Shown: positions 26,323-35,537 of the stretch, in pieces
How positions within the stretch are numbered: the stretch's first letter is position 1
How the letters are laid out: each line of letters opens with the position of its first letter
Assembly: GCA_015234115.1 (NCBI GenBank)
Contig: JADFWP010000024.1
Location: 1-37,642, forward strand
Direction of reading: 5' to 3'
DNA: 37,642 bases
Origin: Magnetococcales bacterium
GTDB lineage: Bacteria > Pseudomonadota > Magnetococcia > Magnetococcales > Magnetaquicoccaceae
Notes under the pieces: model-generated
Seen by the model: the letters and a program-made list of their open reading frames with translations, nothing else
Told to the model about the DNA's origin: nothing
Databases searched by the model: none
Position numbers and translations under genes: made by a program

Positions 26323-29214
26323 ATGTCCATGCGTTTGAAGTTCATCCTGCTGTTCACCATCCCTCTGCTTGCCGGATTGGGGACCAGCGCAGCCATCTCC
26401 TACCACATGAGCGAACAGGCCATGGTGGAGAGCGCGCTGACCACCATGGACCAGGCCAACCTGGAAGTCAGCCGGGAGATCGGCATGGTCCTGGAACGCA
26501 CCCGGGGCGATCTGCTCATCGCCATGGAACACCCGGCGTTCACCGCCTACTTCGAACTGCCCGAAAGCCGCGCCGGCAACCGCTTCGACGACCACGGCAT
26601 CCTGACCCCTTCGCCTGCCCAACAAACGCTCAAGAAAACCCTGGATGGCTGGATCCTGTCGTTGCAGAAACGGCTGCCCATGGTCGAAACCTGCCTGATC
26701 GACCACACCGGCCAGGAACACGCCCGCGTGGCCAATGGCCAGGCCGCCGATCCCGAAGCCTTCTCCAGCGAAGAGAGCCAAACCCCCTTTTTCCAGCCGA
26801 CCATGGCGCTGGAAGCCGGCCAGACCCATCTTCAGGCACCCTACCTGTCCCCGGACGCGGATCAATGGGTCTTTTCCCAGACCAGCCCGATTGTTCTGGC
26901 CGATGGCACCAAGGCCGGTTTCCTGCACGCCGAACTGCCGGTGGCGCTCATCCAGGGCATCATCCGGCGCGACTCCTTCCAGAAGGATCCGGCCAGCCAT
27001 TATTTCATTCTCAACGCCCAGGGACGGATCGTGGCCGACAGCCGCCAGGAAATTTCCCTGACCAAACGTTCCGCCGCCGATGCCGCCACCGAACGGTTCG
27101 ACGACTATCTCCCGTCGGCCGCCAACCCCCGCGCCTCGACCCGCTGGAACGCCATCCTGGAACGGATGCAACGGGGCGAAAACGGCAGCGACTGGTTCGA
27201 AGATGCCGGAGAACGCCAACATATCGCCTTCCGCCCCCTGCCCGCCTTTGACTGGAGCATTGGCCACATCCGCCCCCATGGCGCGCTGTTGCAGGGCCGC
27301 ACCTCGCTGCACGATCTGCGGCTGGCCTTCATTCTCACCGCGCTCGCGGCGCTGCTTTTGGCCGTCACCACGATCTGGGTGCGGGTGGGACGCATCACCG
27401 CGCCGCTGCGGGAGTTGACCGATTCGGTGGAAAAAATCGCCCACGGGTCTCTCGATTTCTCCCAAAGAGTGCCGGAAGGGGCCGACGACGAACCCGGCAT
27501 CCTGGCCAGAGCCTTCAACCAGATGCTCGCCACCCTGGACAACACCACCGACTCCAAGGAGTACACCGAACAGGTGCTCGGCGCCATGGTGGACGGACTG
27601 CTGGTGCTGGACCGGGAGATCCGCATCCAGCGGGTCAACACCACCCTGGTGACCCTGCTGGAAGAGACCGAAGAGAAACTGATCGGTCGCCATCTGGATG
27701 AACTGCTCCCGGATCCCTCCTTTTGCGCGATCATGTATCGGGATCTGCTCTCCGACCGGCTGTTCCGCTTTCAGGAGACCACCTTTTTCACCTCCGATGG
27801 CCGCGAAGTGGCGGTTTCGATCTCCAGCAGCCTGTTGCGCGACGGTCGGGAGATCACCGGCACCGTGATTCTGGTCCAGGATATCCGCCAACGCAAACGC
27901 AACGAAGAACAACTCCATTTTCTCGCCAACTTCGACATGCTCACCCAACTGCCCAACCGCACGCTGCTGCTGGAGCGCCTCAGTCAGGCCCTCGCCCGCG
28001 CGCCCTGGCGCAGCACCAGCGTGGGGTTGCTGCATTGCGCCCTGGACCGTTTCAAAACCATCAACGAAAGCCTCGGCCACCGCTCCGGGGACGAACTGCT
28101 CAAAGAGACCGCCAACCGTCTCAAGGCCAGTGTCCGCGATGGCGATACCGTGGCCCGGGTGGGCGGAGACGAGTTTCTCATCCTGCTCCAGGATGTGGCC
28201 CGCGCCGAGGACATGATCCATCTGGCGCGCAAAATCTCCCATGCCATCTCTCTGCCCCTGATCCTCTCCAATGGCCAGGAGGTCTTCATCACCGCCAGCA
28301 TCGGCATCAGTCTCTTCCCGGAAAACGGCACCACCCCGGATGAACTGCTCAAGAATGCCGACATCGCCACCCAGTTCGCCAAGGCCCAGGGCAAAAACCA
28401 GTTCAGCTTCTTCTCCACGGAAATGAACCGCAAAGGGGCGGAACGGCTCTCTTTGGAGCGCGACCTGCGCCGCGCCATCGAGCGGGGCGAACTGGAGGCC
28501 CATTATCAACCGCGCTGGGATCTGCAACTGGATCGCCTGGCCGGAGCCGAGGCATTGGTGCGCTGGCGCCGGGGCGGGGAAAAACTGGTCTCGCCCGCCG
28601 AGTTCCTGCCTCTGGCCGAAGAACTGGGGCTGATGGAACCCATCGATCTGTGGATGATGCGGGAAACCTGCCGTCAGGCGCGCCAGTGGCTGGACGAGGG
28701 ACGCCCCCCGTTACGGATATCGGTCAATCTCTCCCACTATCTGTTCGGACGGGACGATCTGGTCGCGGTGATCCGCGACATTCTGGAGGAAAGCGGCCTG
28801 AAACCCCACTCCATAGAACTGGAATTGACCGAAGCCATCGTGATGAACGATATGGGTCATGCGATGAAGGCACTGCACGCCTTCCGGGAGATGGGAATCC
28901 ATCTGGCCGTGGACGATTTCGGCACCGGATACTCCTCTTTTTCCCACCTGCGGCGCCTGCCGGTCCACATCCTCAAGATCGACCGCTCGTTCGTGCGGGA
29001 GATCACCACCCACAAAGAGGATGCCGCCATCACCCACGCCATCATTTCGCTCGCCCACACCCTGGGACTGCGCGCCACCGCCGAGGGGGCCGAAGAGCAG
29101 GACCAGCGCGATCTGCTGACCAAACTGGGCTGCGATGAACTGCAAGGCTATCTGATCAGCCGCCCCCTGCCAGCCAGGGAGATGGAAGCGCGGTTTCTGA
29201 GGATAACAAAATAA
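26323..29214 (+). CDS. Membrane GGDEF-EAL protein with periplasmic sensor, HAMP and PAS domains
   Basis: A 963-residue c-di-GMP signalling protein. TM1 is at about 5-27 and is followed by a periplasmic region of about 300 residues that looks like a double-Cache sensor. TM2 is at about 336-352, HAMP (ITAPLRELTDSVEKIAHGSL) at about 355-405 and PAS at about 410-530. The GGDEF domain has an intact VGGDEF (about 613-618). The EAL domain has EALVRW (about 740), LELTEAIVM, DDFGTGYSS and KIDRSF, so both cyclase and phosphodiesterase cores look complete. The net activity cannot be told. ATGs at 26323 and 26329 are both possible; the longer frame from 26233 lacks a signal for translation. It ends just before a strong hairpin. 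Confidence 0.93.
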   Translation: MSMRLKFILLFTIPLLAGLGTSAAISYHMSEQAMVESALTTMDQANLEVSREIGMVLERTRGDLLIAMEHPAFTAYFELPESRAGNRFDDHGILTPSPAQQTLKKTLDGWILSLQKRLPMVETCLIDHTGQEHARVANGQAADPEAFSSEESQTPFFQPTMALEAGQTHLQAPYLSPDADQWVFSQTSPIVLADGTKAGFLHAELPVALIQGIIRRDSFQKDPASHYFILNAQGRIVADSRQEISLTKRSAADAATERFDDYLPSAANPRASTRWNAILERMQRGENGSDWFEDAGERQHIAFRPLPAFDWSIGHIRPHGALLQGRTSLHDLRLAFILTALAALLLAVTTIWVRVGRITAPLRELTDSVEKIAHGSLDFSQRVPEGADDEPGILARAFNQMLATLDNTTDSKEYTEQVLGAMVDGLLVLDREIRIQRVNTTLVTLLEETEEKLIGRHLDELLPDPSFCAIMYRDLLSDRLFRFQETTFFTSDGREVAVSISSSLLRDGREITGTVILVQDIRQRKRNEEQLHFLANFDMLTQLPNRTLLLERLSQALARAPWRSTSVGLLHCALDRFKTINESLGHRSGDELLKETANRLKASVRDGDTVARVGGDEFLILLQDVARAEDMIHLARKISHAISLPLILSNGQEVFITASIGISLFPENGTTPDELLKNADIATQFAKAQGKNQFSFFSTEMNRKGAERLSLERDLRRAIERGELEAHYQPRWDLQLDRLAGAEALVRWRRGGEKLVSPAEFLPLAEELGLMEPIDLWMMRETCRQARQWLDEGRPPLRISVNLSHYLFGRDDLVAVIRDILEESGLKPHSIELELTEAIVMNDMGHAMKALHAFREMGIHLAVDDFGTGYSSFSHLRRLPVHILKIDRSFVREITTHKEDAAITHAIISLAHTLGLRATAEGAEEQDQRDLLTKLGCDELQGYLISRPLPAREMEARFLRITK

Positions 29215-29229
29215 TGTGATCTGCCCGCC

Positions 29230-29261
29230 AGCCTTCCGGGGAATTGCCCCCCCGGAAGGCT
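29230..29261. terminator. Bidirectional hairpin between convergent genes
   Basis: A perfect 12-bp stem, AGCCTTCCGGGG at 29230-29241 and CCCCGGAAGGCT at 29250-29261, with an 8-nt loop. It sits between the stop of the GGDEF-EAL gene and the stop of the PDZ-protein gene. No long T-run follows on either side, so termination may be Rho-assisted, but position and stability fit a shared terminator. Confidence 0.7.
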
Positions 29262-29283
29262 GACTTCAGCATGCCAACACCGA

Positions 29284-30237
29284 TCACGGAATGTCGAGAC
29301 CCGCCTTGCGCAGCAACTCGGTCAGAATGGCGGTCGATTGCTCCAGTTGACCGATACCGGTTTTGAACTCCTGTTTCGCCGCACTCTCTTCCGCCTTGCC
29401 ACGCAAGGCGCGGGCCTCCTCGATCCGCGCGGCGCTTTCCGGGGAGAGACTCTGCACATTCAACGCCTGTTCCAGCAACATCTGAAAGACATTGTTGCTG
29501 CCAAGCTCATAGACATATTCAACCTCGGGAGAGGGAAATTTCTTGGACTGGACCAGGGTCTCTCCTTTGCGCATCCGGATGAGGGCATCCTGCATTTTAT
29601 TGTAGGCCACCTCTACCTGCGACATCCCCTCATTGATCTGATATTTGTCAAACATCTGTTGCGCCTGATTGAGCAGGCCACGGATCTCTCCACTGAACTG
29701 ACTGCCTTTTTCTCCCAATTTTTTCTCTTCGGCAATCCGTTCATAAGCCTCCAGCATGGACCAGGCACTCTTCAGGCGCGTTTGATAATCGTGCGAATGC
29801 GCCGGACCGACTGACCCGAAAGGCTTCAATGGCAGTGGCGAGCGATTGAAGGCAAACGGAGAGGGATCATAGGGGGTGCCAGGATTCATGTTCGGCAAGG
29901 CATACGCATGCTCCGCCCCATTGTCCAACTTGACCTTCACATTCTTGATCTCATTCTTGCGATGCACGGAAAGCGTGACCTCGCTCCCCGGATCCAGGCG
30001 CTGGATCTCCATGGAAAACTGGGAGAGACTGACCACTTCCCGATCATTCAGACGCAGAATGACATCCCCACGCTGCAAGCCGCTCTTGTCCGCCGGACTC
30101 TCCTTGATCACATCCCCGACCTGCACCCCTTTGGGCGGTTCGAGATGAATGCCGATCCACCCGCCTGCTGCGTAGGAGGCGGATGTGGCACCCAGCAGCA
30201 GCGCGCTGGACCAGGCCAACAGAGTCGATTTTCTCAT
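29284..30237 (-). CDS. Exported PDZ-domain protein
   Basis: A 317-residue protein. The signal peptide MRKSTLLAWSSALLLG...SYAAGG is followed at about residues 25-105 by a PDZ domain (GWIGIHLEPPKGVQVGDVIKE, ADKSGLQRGDVILRLNDREV, LDPGSEVTLSVHRKNE). A charged, helical C-terminal half of about 170 residues follows, probably coiled coil. No protease domain is attached, so it is not DegP/HtrA. AAGGAG lies 7 nt before the ATG at 30237, which rules out the longer frame from 30297. It follows purN on the same strand after 112 bp. It is likely a periplasmic scaffold or adaptor; its partner is unknown. Confidence 0.85.
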   Translation of the reverse strand: MRKSTLLAWSSALLLGATSASYAAGGWIGIHLEPPKGVQVGDVIKESPADKSGLQRGDVILRLNDREVVSLSQFSMEIQRLDPGSEVTLSVHRKNEIKNVKVKLDNGAEHAYALPNMNPGTPYDPSPFAFNRSPLPLKPFGSVGPAHSHDYQTRLKSAWSMLEAYERIAEEKKLGEKGSQFSGEIRGLLNQAQQMFDKYQINEGMSQVEVAYNKMQDALIRMRKGETLVQSKKFPSPEVEYVYELGSNNVFQMLLEQALNVQSLSPESAARIEEARALRGKAEESAAKQEFKTGIGQLEQSTAILTELLRKAGLDIP

Positions 30238-30349
30238 TATGTGTCTCCTTGTGTTAGTTGCATGTTCCATGGCTCCTCCCGACCGGATGGGAATCAAGAA
30301 TAGCAGAAGAAGATGAATTGAACATGAACAGACAAGCGGCCCCAGCCCC

Positions 30350-31006
30350 TCACCCCCCCGGCTGAATCAACACCGCCTCCGGCGTCTCCTGCCCGTCCGC
30401 CAGCAGAACCCGCTGCCCCGCCACCCGCAACCGCCCCTGGGCAAACCAGGTGACGGCCAACGGATAGATGCGATGCTCCTGTTTCAGGATGCGGGCCGCG
30501 AGCGTGGCGGCGTCATCCCCATCCAGCACCGGCACCACGGCCTGCACCACGATCGGTCCGGCATCCACCTCCTCGGTGACGAAATGAACCGTGGCCCCGG
30601 AGAATTTCGCGCCCGCCGCGATGGCCCGCTCCTGAACGTGCAGCCCCGGAAAGGCGGGCAGCAGGGCCGGATGGATGTTGAGCAGCCGCCCGGCAAAGGC
30701 GCGAATGAAGACCGGAGTCAACACCCGCATGAACCCGGCCAGACAGACCAGCGCCACCCCGGCCTCATGCAGGGCCGCAACCAGCGCCTGATCAAACGAT
30801 TCCCGGTCTGAAAACTCCCGATGATCGATCACCCGCGTCGGAATGCCCGCAGCCCTGGCCCGCTCCAGGCCGTAAGCATCGGCCCGGTTGCTGATCACCA
30901 CGGCAATCCGCGCCGGCACCGCACCATCGGCCATCCGGTCGATCAGCGCCTGGAGATTGCTGCCGCTGCCGGAAATCAACACCCCAACCGCCAGCCGTTC
31001 AGTCAT
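30350..31006 (-). CDS. purN: Phosphoribosylglycinamide formyltransferase 1
   Basis: A 218-residue GAR transformylase that adds the formyl group from 10-formyl-THF in purine synthesis. The phosphate-binding [16 protein letters not shown] near the start, LAGFMRVL, the catalytic [14 protein letters not shown] (Asn-His) and the Asp of EEVDAGPIV are conserved. Length and order are ordinary. It overlaps the end of purM by 8 bp, the common purMN arrangement. Confidence 0.96.
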   Translation of the reverse strand: MTERLAVGVLISGSGSNLQALIDRMADGAVPARIAVVISNRADAYGLERARAAGIPTRVIDHREFSDRESFDQALVAALHEAGVALVCLAGFMRVLTPVFIRAFAGRLLNIHPALLPAFPGLHVQERAIAAGAKFSGATVHFVTEEVDAGPIVVQAVVPVLDGDDAATLAARILKQEHRIYPLAVTWFAQGRLRVAGQRVLLADGQETPEAVLIQPGG

Positions 31007-32093
31007 GGATCACCACTCCCGGCTCCGCGTCGCTGGTGCGCGCCACCACCGAACCGATCCGCCAGGCCCGCTCCCCGGAGGCCACCAGACTGGCCAGAGC
31101 CGCCTCGACCTCGGCCTCGGCCACCACCACCACCATGCCCAGACCGCAATTGAAGGTGCGATTCATCTCCGCCTCCTCAATATTGCCCAAACGCTGCAAC
31201 AGATCAAAAATCGCTGGACGCGGCCAGCTCTTTTTGTCCAGAATGACCCCCATTCCCTCGGGCAGAACGCGGGGGATGTTTTCGGAGAAGCCCCCGCCGG
31301 TGATGTGCACCAGCCCCTTGACCGTGACCCGTTTGGCCAGGTCGAGCACAGGCCGCACATAGATGCGGGTCGGAGTCAGCAACACCTCGCCGAGGGATTT
31401 CTCCCCTTCATCCGTGGCGAACGGGGCATCCAGTCCCGGACCATCCGGGGCCATCACCAGACGGCGGATCAGGGAATAACCGTTGGAGTGGGGACCGGAC
31501 GAAGCGATGCCCAGCACCGCGTCTCCGGGAAGAATGGTCGTGCCGTCGATCAGCTTGGGACGATCCACGATGCCAACCGCGAATCCGGCCAGATCGTACT
31601 CTCCCGGCGGATAGAACGAAGGCATCTCGGCGGTTTCCCCCCCCACCAGGGCGCAGCCGGCCTGACGACACCCGGCGGCGATGCCTTGAATGACGGTTGC
31701 CGCCACCTCGGGATCGAGCAGACCGGTGGCGAAATAATCGAGAAAAAAGAGCGGTTCCGCTCCCTGCACCACCAGGTCGTTGACCGACATGGCCACCAGA
31801 TCGATGCCGACCGTATCGTGACGACCGGTCAGAAACGCGAGCTTGAGTTTGGTGCCCACCCCATCGGTGGCCGAAACCAGGATGGGATCGGTGCATTTTT
31901 GCCACTCGGGCCGGAACAGAGCGCCGAATCCGCCCAATCCGCCCAGAACGCCGGGACGACGGGTGGAATCGACCGCAGCACGGATCAGGTGAACCACACG
32001 GTTGCCCGCGTCGATATCGACGCCCGCATCGCGGTAAGTGACGGAAGGTCTGGCCCCGGAAGCAGCGTGACCGGGTGATTCGTTGGCAGACAT
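30999..32093 (-). CDS. purM: Phosphoribosylformylglycinamidine cyclo-ligase
   Basis: A 364-residue AIR synthetase, which closes the imidazole ring with ATP. Motifs seen: [17 protein letters not shown] at the N-terminus, the strand [67 protein letters not shown] and [16 protein letters not shown]. The ATG at 32093 is preceded by GAGGAGAG; the longer frame extending to 33494 is antisense to the DUF2066 gene and was rejected. It is divergent from that gene, with about 117 bp between starts. Confidence 0.96.
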   Translation of the reverse strand: MSANESPGHAASGARPSVTYRDAGVDIDAGNRVVHLIRAAVDSTRRPGVLGGLGGFGALFRPEWQKCTDPILVSATDGVGTKLKLAFLTGRHDTVGIDLVAMSVNDLVVQGAEPLFFLDYFATGLLDPEVAATVIQGIAAGCRQAGCALVGGETAEMPSFYPPGEYDLAGFAVGIVDRPKLIDGTTILPGDAVLGIASSGPHSNGYSLIRRLVMAPDGPGLDAPFATDEGEKSLGEVLLTPTRIYVRPVLDLAKRVTVKGLVHITGGGFSENIPRVLPEGMGVILDKKSWPRPAIFDLLQRLGNIEEAEMNRTFNCGLGMVVVVAEAEVEAALASLVASGERAWRIGSVVARTSDAEPGVVIHD

Positions 32094-32210
32094 GGCGAAG
32101 ATCTCTCCTCGGATGCAAAGGGGTTTGGTTTTTTGACTCCGGAAAGGGTACACTAGCCGGAGAGGATGTGGAATGATCGAAGAATTCAAAATGCGGGAGT
32201 CTGGACCATC

Positions 32211-33638
32211 ATGAACCAATCTTGCAACTCTGGCCATCGGATCACCGGTTGCCGCCGCACCCTCTGGTGGGTGTGGATCTTCCTGTTGACCCCCTGCTTT
32301 CCGGCCTGGAGCGCCGCTGCGCCGGAGGCCGCCGGAGGATCGATCTACGAAGTGCGCCAGGTGGAGATTTCTCTGCCTCTCGCCGGCAAAAGCGCCGAAA
32401 CCATGCAAGAGACCGGCATTGCCCAGGCCCAGAAGGAGGGATTGCAACGGCTCTTCAAACGCATGCTGCCAGCCAGCGAACGGGAGGCGCGCAAGGAGTT
32501 TCTCGCCGGACTCCTCAAGGATGCCAAACGGTTGAGCGAACGGGTGGTGGTGCGCAGCAAGAAACAGGTCGGGGATCGTCTCGATCTTTCGGTGGATATT
32601 TTCTTCTCCCGCAAAGAGGTGGGCGCCGCCCTGGACAAGGAGAACATCAACCATGGCGAAACCCCCTACCCGCTGGTGCTGCTCATCCCCCGGGACGAAA
32701 GCACCGAAGGTCCGGCCACCCTGCTCGGAAAGGCCCTGCCCAAAGCGGCGCGCGACTACGGGATCACGCTGTTGCAACCGCTGGGGGATGTGGAGGAGTT
32801 GACCAAACTCAGTTGGGATCGGGCCGCGCGCGGCGATCCGGAGGTGCTGGAATGGGGCGCATCCCGTTATGGCGCCGCTGCGGTCTGGGTGATTCAGGGG
32901 GAAGCCACGGCACTGACGGCTGACAAGAAAGGACCGCGCACCCGCCTGGCAGCCACCCTGACCATTGCCCGTCCCAATGTGGCCCCGCTCGCCCTGCAAG
33001 CGCGCGAGGAAAAAGGCGCCGCCACCCCCGAAGAACTGACCGCCGCCCTCTATCCGACCGTTGCCACCAAACTGGTCCAGCAGGCCATGGAACAGTGGCT
33101 CGCGGCGCGCGTCGTGCAACCCGGCATGAAACATACCCTGCGTCTGCGGGTGGTGCACGAAGCCCAACTGGCCCGCTTCACCGAATTCCTGAACGCGCTG
33201 CGCACCCTGCCCGGTCTCCAGGAACCCCAGGTGCTCCAGACCACGGCCCGCGAAACCATCCTGTCGTGCGAATTCCAGGGCAAGGATGAACAACTGGAGG
33301 AGGCTGTGGCCAAACTGGTGCTCCACAAGGAGAAAACCGCCGAAGAATCGGTCTTCTGGCTGGTCCCGCCACCCACGACCCAGCAAACCCCGGCCACAAC
33401 CAAAAGTGCCGCTCCGGCCCAATCCGCCGCTCCGGCCCAACCCGCCGCTCCGGCCCAGCCCGCTACTCCGGCCCAGCCCGCCGCTCCGGCCCAATCCGCC
33501 GCTCCGGCCAAAAGCGCCACCCCTGCGTCACCTGCGGCCCCGGCCAAAAGTCCGACCAGCCAACAACCGGCCCCGGCCGCGCCCGGTCAACCCGCGCCGT
33601 CCCCTCAACAACCCGCTCCTGCCAAAACATGGCTGTGA
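32211..33638 (+). CDS. DUF2066 family exported protein with Pro/Ala repeat tail
   Basis: A 475-residue protein. A signal peptide ([21 protein letters not shown]) precedes the DUF2066 region: [18 protein letters not shown], then ARKEFLAGL and [22 protein letters not shown] middle domain ([28 protein letters not shown]) follows. The last 100 residues are low complexity, about eight imperfect hexapeptides of the type SAAPAQ / PAAPAQ encoded by 18-bp repeats near 33405-33545, then Pro/Gln-rich to the end. The ATG at 32211 fits the signal peptide; an upstream ATG at 32166 would add a polar extension. DUF2066 genes often neighbour purM and the hda-type dnaA paralogue in alphaproteobacteria, as here. 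The role is unknown; the tail may cross or bind peptidoglycan. Confidence 0.83.
   Translation: MNQSCNSGHRITGCRRTLWWVWIFLLTPCFPAWSAAAPEAAGGSIYEVRQVEISLPLAGKSAETMQETGIAQAQKEGLQRLFKRMLPASEREARKEFLAGLLKDAKRLSERVVVRSKKQVGDRLDLSVDIFFSRKEVGAALDKENINHGETPYPLVLLIPRDESTEGPATLLGKALPKAARDYGITLLQPLGDVEELTKLSWDRAARGDPEVLEWGASRYGAAAVWVIQGEATALTADKKGPRTRLAATLTIARPNVAPLALQAREEKGAATPEELTAALYPTVATKLVQQAMEQWLAARVVQPGMKHTLRLRVVHEAQLARFTEFLNALRTLPGLQEPQVLQTTARETILSCEFQGKDEQLEEAVAKLVLHKEKTAEESVFWLVPPPTTQQTPATTKSAAPAQSAAPAQPAAPAQPATPAQPAAPAQSAAPAKSATPASPAAPAKSPTSQQPAPAAPGQPAPSPQQPAPAKTWL
33405..33545 (+). repeat. 18-bp tandem repeats encoding Ala/Pro hexapeptides
   Basis: Within the DUF2066 gene the unit GCCGCTCCGGCCCAATCC and close variants (CAACCC, CAGCCC, AAAAGC endings) repeat about eight times in frame. 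Such arrays change copy number by slipped-strand pairing without breaking the frame, since the unit is a multiple of three. Confidence 0.75.
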
Positions 33639-34750
33639 CGATGGGAGCCGATGCCACCAATACCATGAAAGAAGCCTTGTTCATCGCCGCCGGAACCCGT
33701 GGGGCCAAACAGGTCGGAGGAGGGTTCCAGCCGTATGTGCCAATCCACGGCAGAAGCTGCGTGGAACATGTCCTGGAAGCGGCCATTGCCGCCACCTCCA
33801 TCGACCGGATCTATCTCTGGGGCGACCGGACGCGGCTGGAACAGATCCTGGAGCCGCTGCTCGCCCAGGCAACCCGACAGGGGGTCATCGTGACCCTGGT
33901 GCCGGAGAAAAACCACTTTGTCGAAAGTTTCCTCACCGCCTTTCTGGTCTTTCTCCATCACCGCTCCGGACGCGCCATCGAACCCTGGCTGCTCGATGCC
34001 CCCCTGGACAACCGCCACTGGGAGCTGTGGCGCGACTTCGGCCAGGATGCCGAACTGGCGCAACTGCCGGTCAACCTGCTGGTCAGCGACATTCCGTTGA
34101 TCCGCCCCGAAGAGATCGATTGCCTGATCACCGGCAAGAATCCCGCCGCAGATCTGGTGCTGGGTCGCACCCTCCGCTCGGCCATCGACGCAGTGATCAC
34201 CCCCACTCCGGAACCCTTCGACTATGACCGGGCTGTCAAGAATTATTACACCTATCTCTCGGGGGATCACGCCTTCGAACTGATCGTCAACAATTTCCTG
34301 GCCGGAAAACCGTTGCGCGTCCCCCGCTGGATCTGGAACCTCGCCGGACACCTCTTCAACAACCGAACCATCATCGAAGGAGGACGATTCAATCTGAAGA
34401 AGATCAAGAACAATGTCGTCTTCGTGCAGTCGCTCTTTTCGAAAAACCATATGGACGAAACGGAACCGGACAAACGCTCCAAAAAAAATTATTACCAGAT
34501 GCTCAAGGCGTTCTCATTCCTGTTGCGTTCCTACTATGTCATTGTCAGGAATAAAAATTCCCATCGCAAATACCGCGATCTCGCCATTCTGGAAGAGCGG
34601 ATCCGCACCCTGACCCACTGCACCGTCACCTTGCAGATCAGCGATTGCCCCGGCCCGGCTTTGGATATCGACACCGAATACGAAATCGAATACATCGACC
34701 GTCATTTCGATCGCCTGCGTACCGCCACCCTGCCCAGGGTGTTCGGTTGA
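33629..34750 (+). CDS. Atypical nucleotidyltransferase-like protein
   Basis: A protein of up to 373 residues. The start EALFIAAGTRGAKQVGGGFQPYVPIHGRS resembles an NTP_transferase opening, but the glycine loop is altered compared with LAGGxGxRMG. CVEHVLEAAIAATSIDRIYLWGD follows the first Rossmann-like unit, and LLVSDIPLIRPEEID carries the metal-binding Asp seen in MobA/GlmU-type enzymes. The C-terminal third (FNLKKIKNNVVFVQSLFSKN onwards) is basic and not recognised. Starts at 33629, 33641 and 33665 are all in frame; the first overlaps the DUF2066 stop and none has a strong ribosome-binding site. Substrate unknown. It ends 20 bp before hda. Confidence 0.65.
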   Translation: MAVTMGADATNTMKEALFIAAGTRGAKQVGGGFQPYVPIHGRSCVEHVLEAAIAATSIDRIYLWGDRTRLEQILEPLLAQATRQGVIVTLVPEKNHFVESFLTAFLVFLHHRSGRAIEPWLLDAPLDNRHWELWRDFGQDAELAQLPVNLLVSDIPLIRPEEIDCLITGKNPAADLVLGRTLRSAIDAVITPTPEPFDYDRAVKNYYTYLSGDHAFELIVNNFLAGKPLRVPRWIWNLAGHLFNNRTIIEGGRFNLKKIKNNVVFVQSLFSKNHMDETEPDKRSKKNYYQMLKAFSFLLRSYYVIVRNKNSHRKYRDLAILEERIRTLTHCTVTLQISDCPGPALDIDTEYEIEYIDRHFDRLRTATLPRVFG

Positions 34751-34770
34751 CCCGCCCCAAGGATCCGCGC

Positions 34771-35499
34771 ATGAGGCATGATCAACAGATTCTGGACCTG
34801 GGAGTGGATCCGGTTTTCACCTTCGATTCGCTGATCGTCGGCGGTTCCAACCGTCTGGCCCATGCGGCGGTGACCGGCCTGATGACCTCTGCCGCCACCA
34901 GCCTGATCCTGACCGGAGGCGAAGGATGCGGCAAGACCCACCTGCTGCACGCCGCCGTGGGTCACCGGCAGCGGGAGCAGGGCATGGATGCGGCGGCCTT
35001 TCTCGATCCCGAGGCGCTGGCCAACGCGCTGGAGGGGGGCGGAGAGCGTGCGCTGACCCGTTTTCTGGCCCGCTGGCAGGACGAGGTGCTGGTGGCTGTG
35101 GACAACCTGGAACGGCTTGGCGGGGGTTCCCCCGCGTTGCAGGAGGGGCTGCTGTTTCTGTTCAACCATCTGCGCGGCAATCGTGGTCATCTGCTGATCG
35201 CCTCGCGCCTCGCGCCCAACCATCTGGAATGGTTGCGTCCGGATCTGCGCTCGCGGCTGCTGTGGGGGCCGGTGATGGAAATCGCCCCGCCGGACGACGC
35301 CGAACTGGAGGCGATCCTCTCCAAACTGACCGCAGACCGTCAGATCCGCCTGGCGCCCGAGTTGGTGAAATTCCTCTGCGCCCGCCTGCCACGCCGCATT
35401 CCGGATCTCGCCATCGCCCTGGAACGGCTCGACCGGGCCGGCATGGCGCAGAAACGTCCTCTGACCGTTCCTCTGGCCAAGGAGATTCTGGGGTTGTGA
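34771..35499 (+). CDS. hda: DnaA-related regulatory protein, Hda/HdaA type
   Basis: A 242-residue AAA+ protein similar to DnaA domain III: FDSLIVGGSNRLAHAA, Walker A TGGEGCGKTHLLHA (about 50-63), Walker B LVAVDNLERLGG, sensor-like LIASRLAPNHLEWLRPDLRSRL, and lid ending RIPDLAIALERLDRAGM. The DNA-binding domain IV of DnaA is missing. Family members act with the DNA clamp to promote ATP hydrolysis by DnaA and so limit re-initiation. AAGGA 7 nt upstream supports the ATG at 34771; a TTG at 34747 overlapping the previous stop is an alternative. Confidence 0.88.
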   Translation: MRHDQQILDLGVDPVFTFDSLIVGGSNRLAHAAVTGLMTSAATSLILTGGEGCGKTHLLHAAVGHRQREQGMDAAAFLDPEALANALEGGGERALTRFLARWQDEVLVAVDNLERLGGGSPALQEGLLFLFNHLRGNRGHLLIASRLAPNHLEWLRPDLRSRLLWGPVMEIAPPDDAELEAILSKLTADRQIRLAPELVKFLCARLPRRIPDLAIALERLDRAGMAQKRPLTVPLAKEILGL

Positions 35500-35537
35500 C
35501 ACACCTTCCACACCTGTCGGACGCCCTCTGGTGAGCC

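Noticed and set aside
21731..26338. A very long plus-strand open frame (over 1500 codons) opposite the histidine kinase
   Set aside because: It is antisense to a gene with unmistakable kinase and receiver motifs in order. Its translation is rich in Gln, His, Arg and Gly with no domain, the usual result of reading the complement of GC-rich coding DNA.
26200..28527. A 775-codon minus-strand frame opposite the GGDEF-EAL gene
   Set aside because: Antisense shadow; the plus-strand frame carries intact HAMP, PAS, GGDEF and EAL motifs over the same bases.
32094..33494. N-terminal extension of purM over the DUF2066 gene
   Set aside because: Extension is repetitive GLGRSG-type sequence antisense to the Ala/Pro repeats; PurM begins normally at 32093 behind a good ribosome-binding site.
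33405..33545. CRISPR array considered for the repeated 18-bp units
   Set aside because: Units are contiguous without unique spacers and lie in frame inside a coding sequence.
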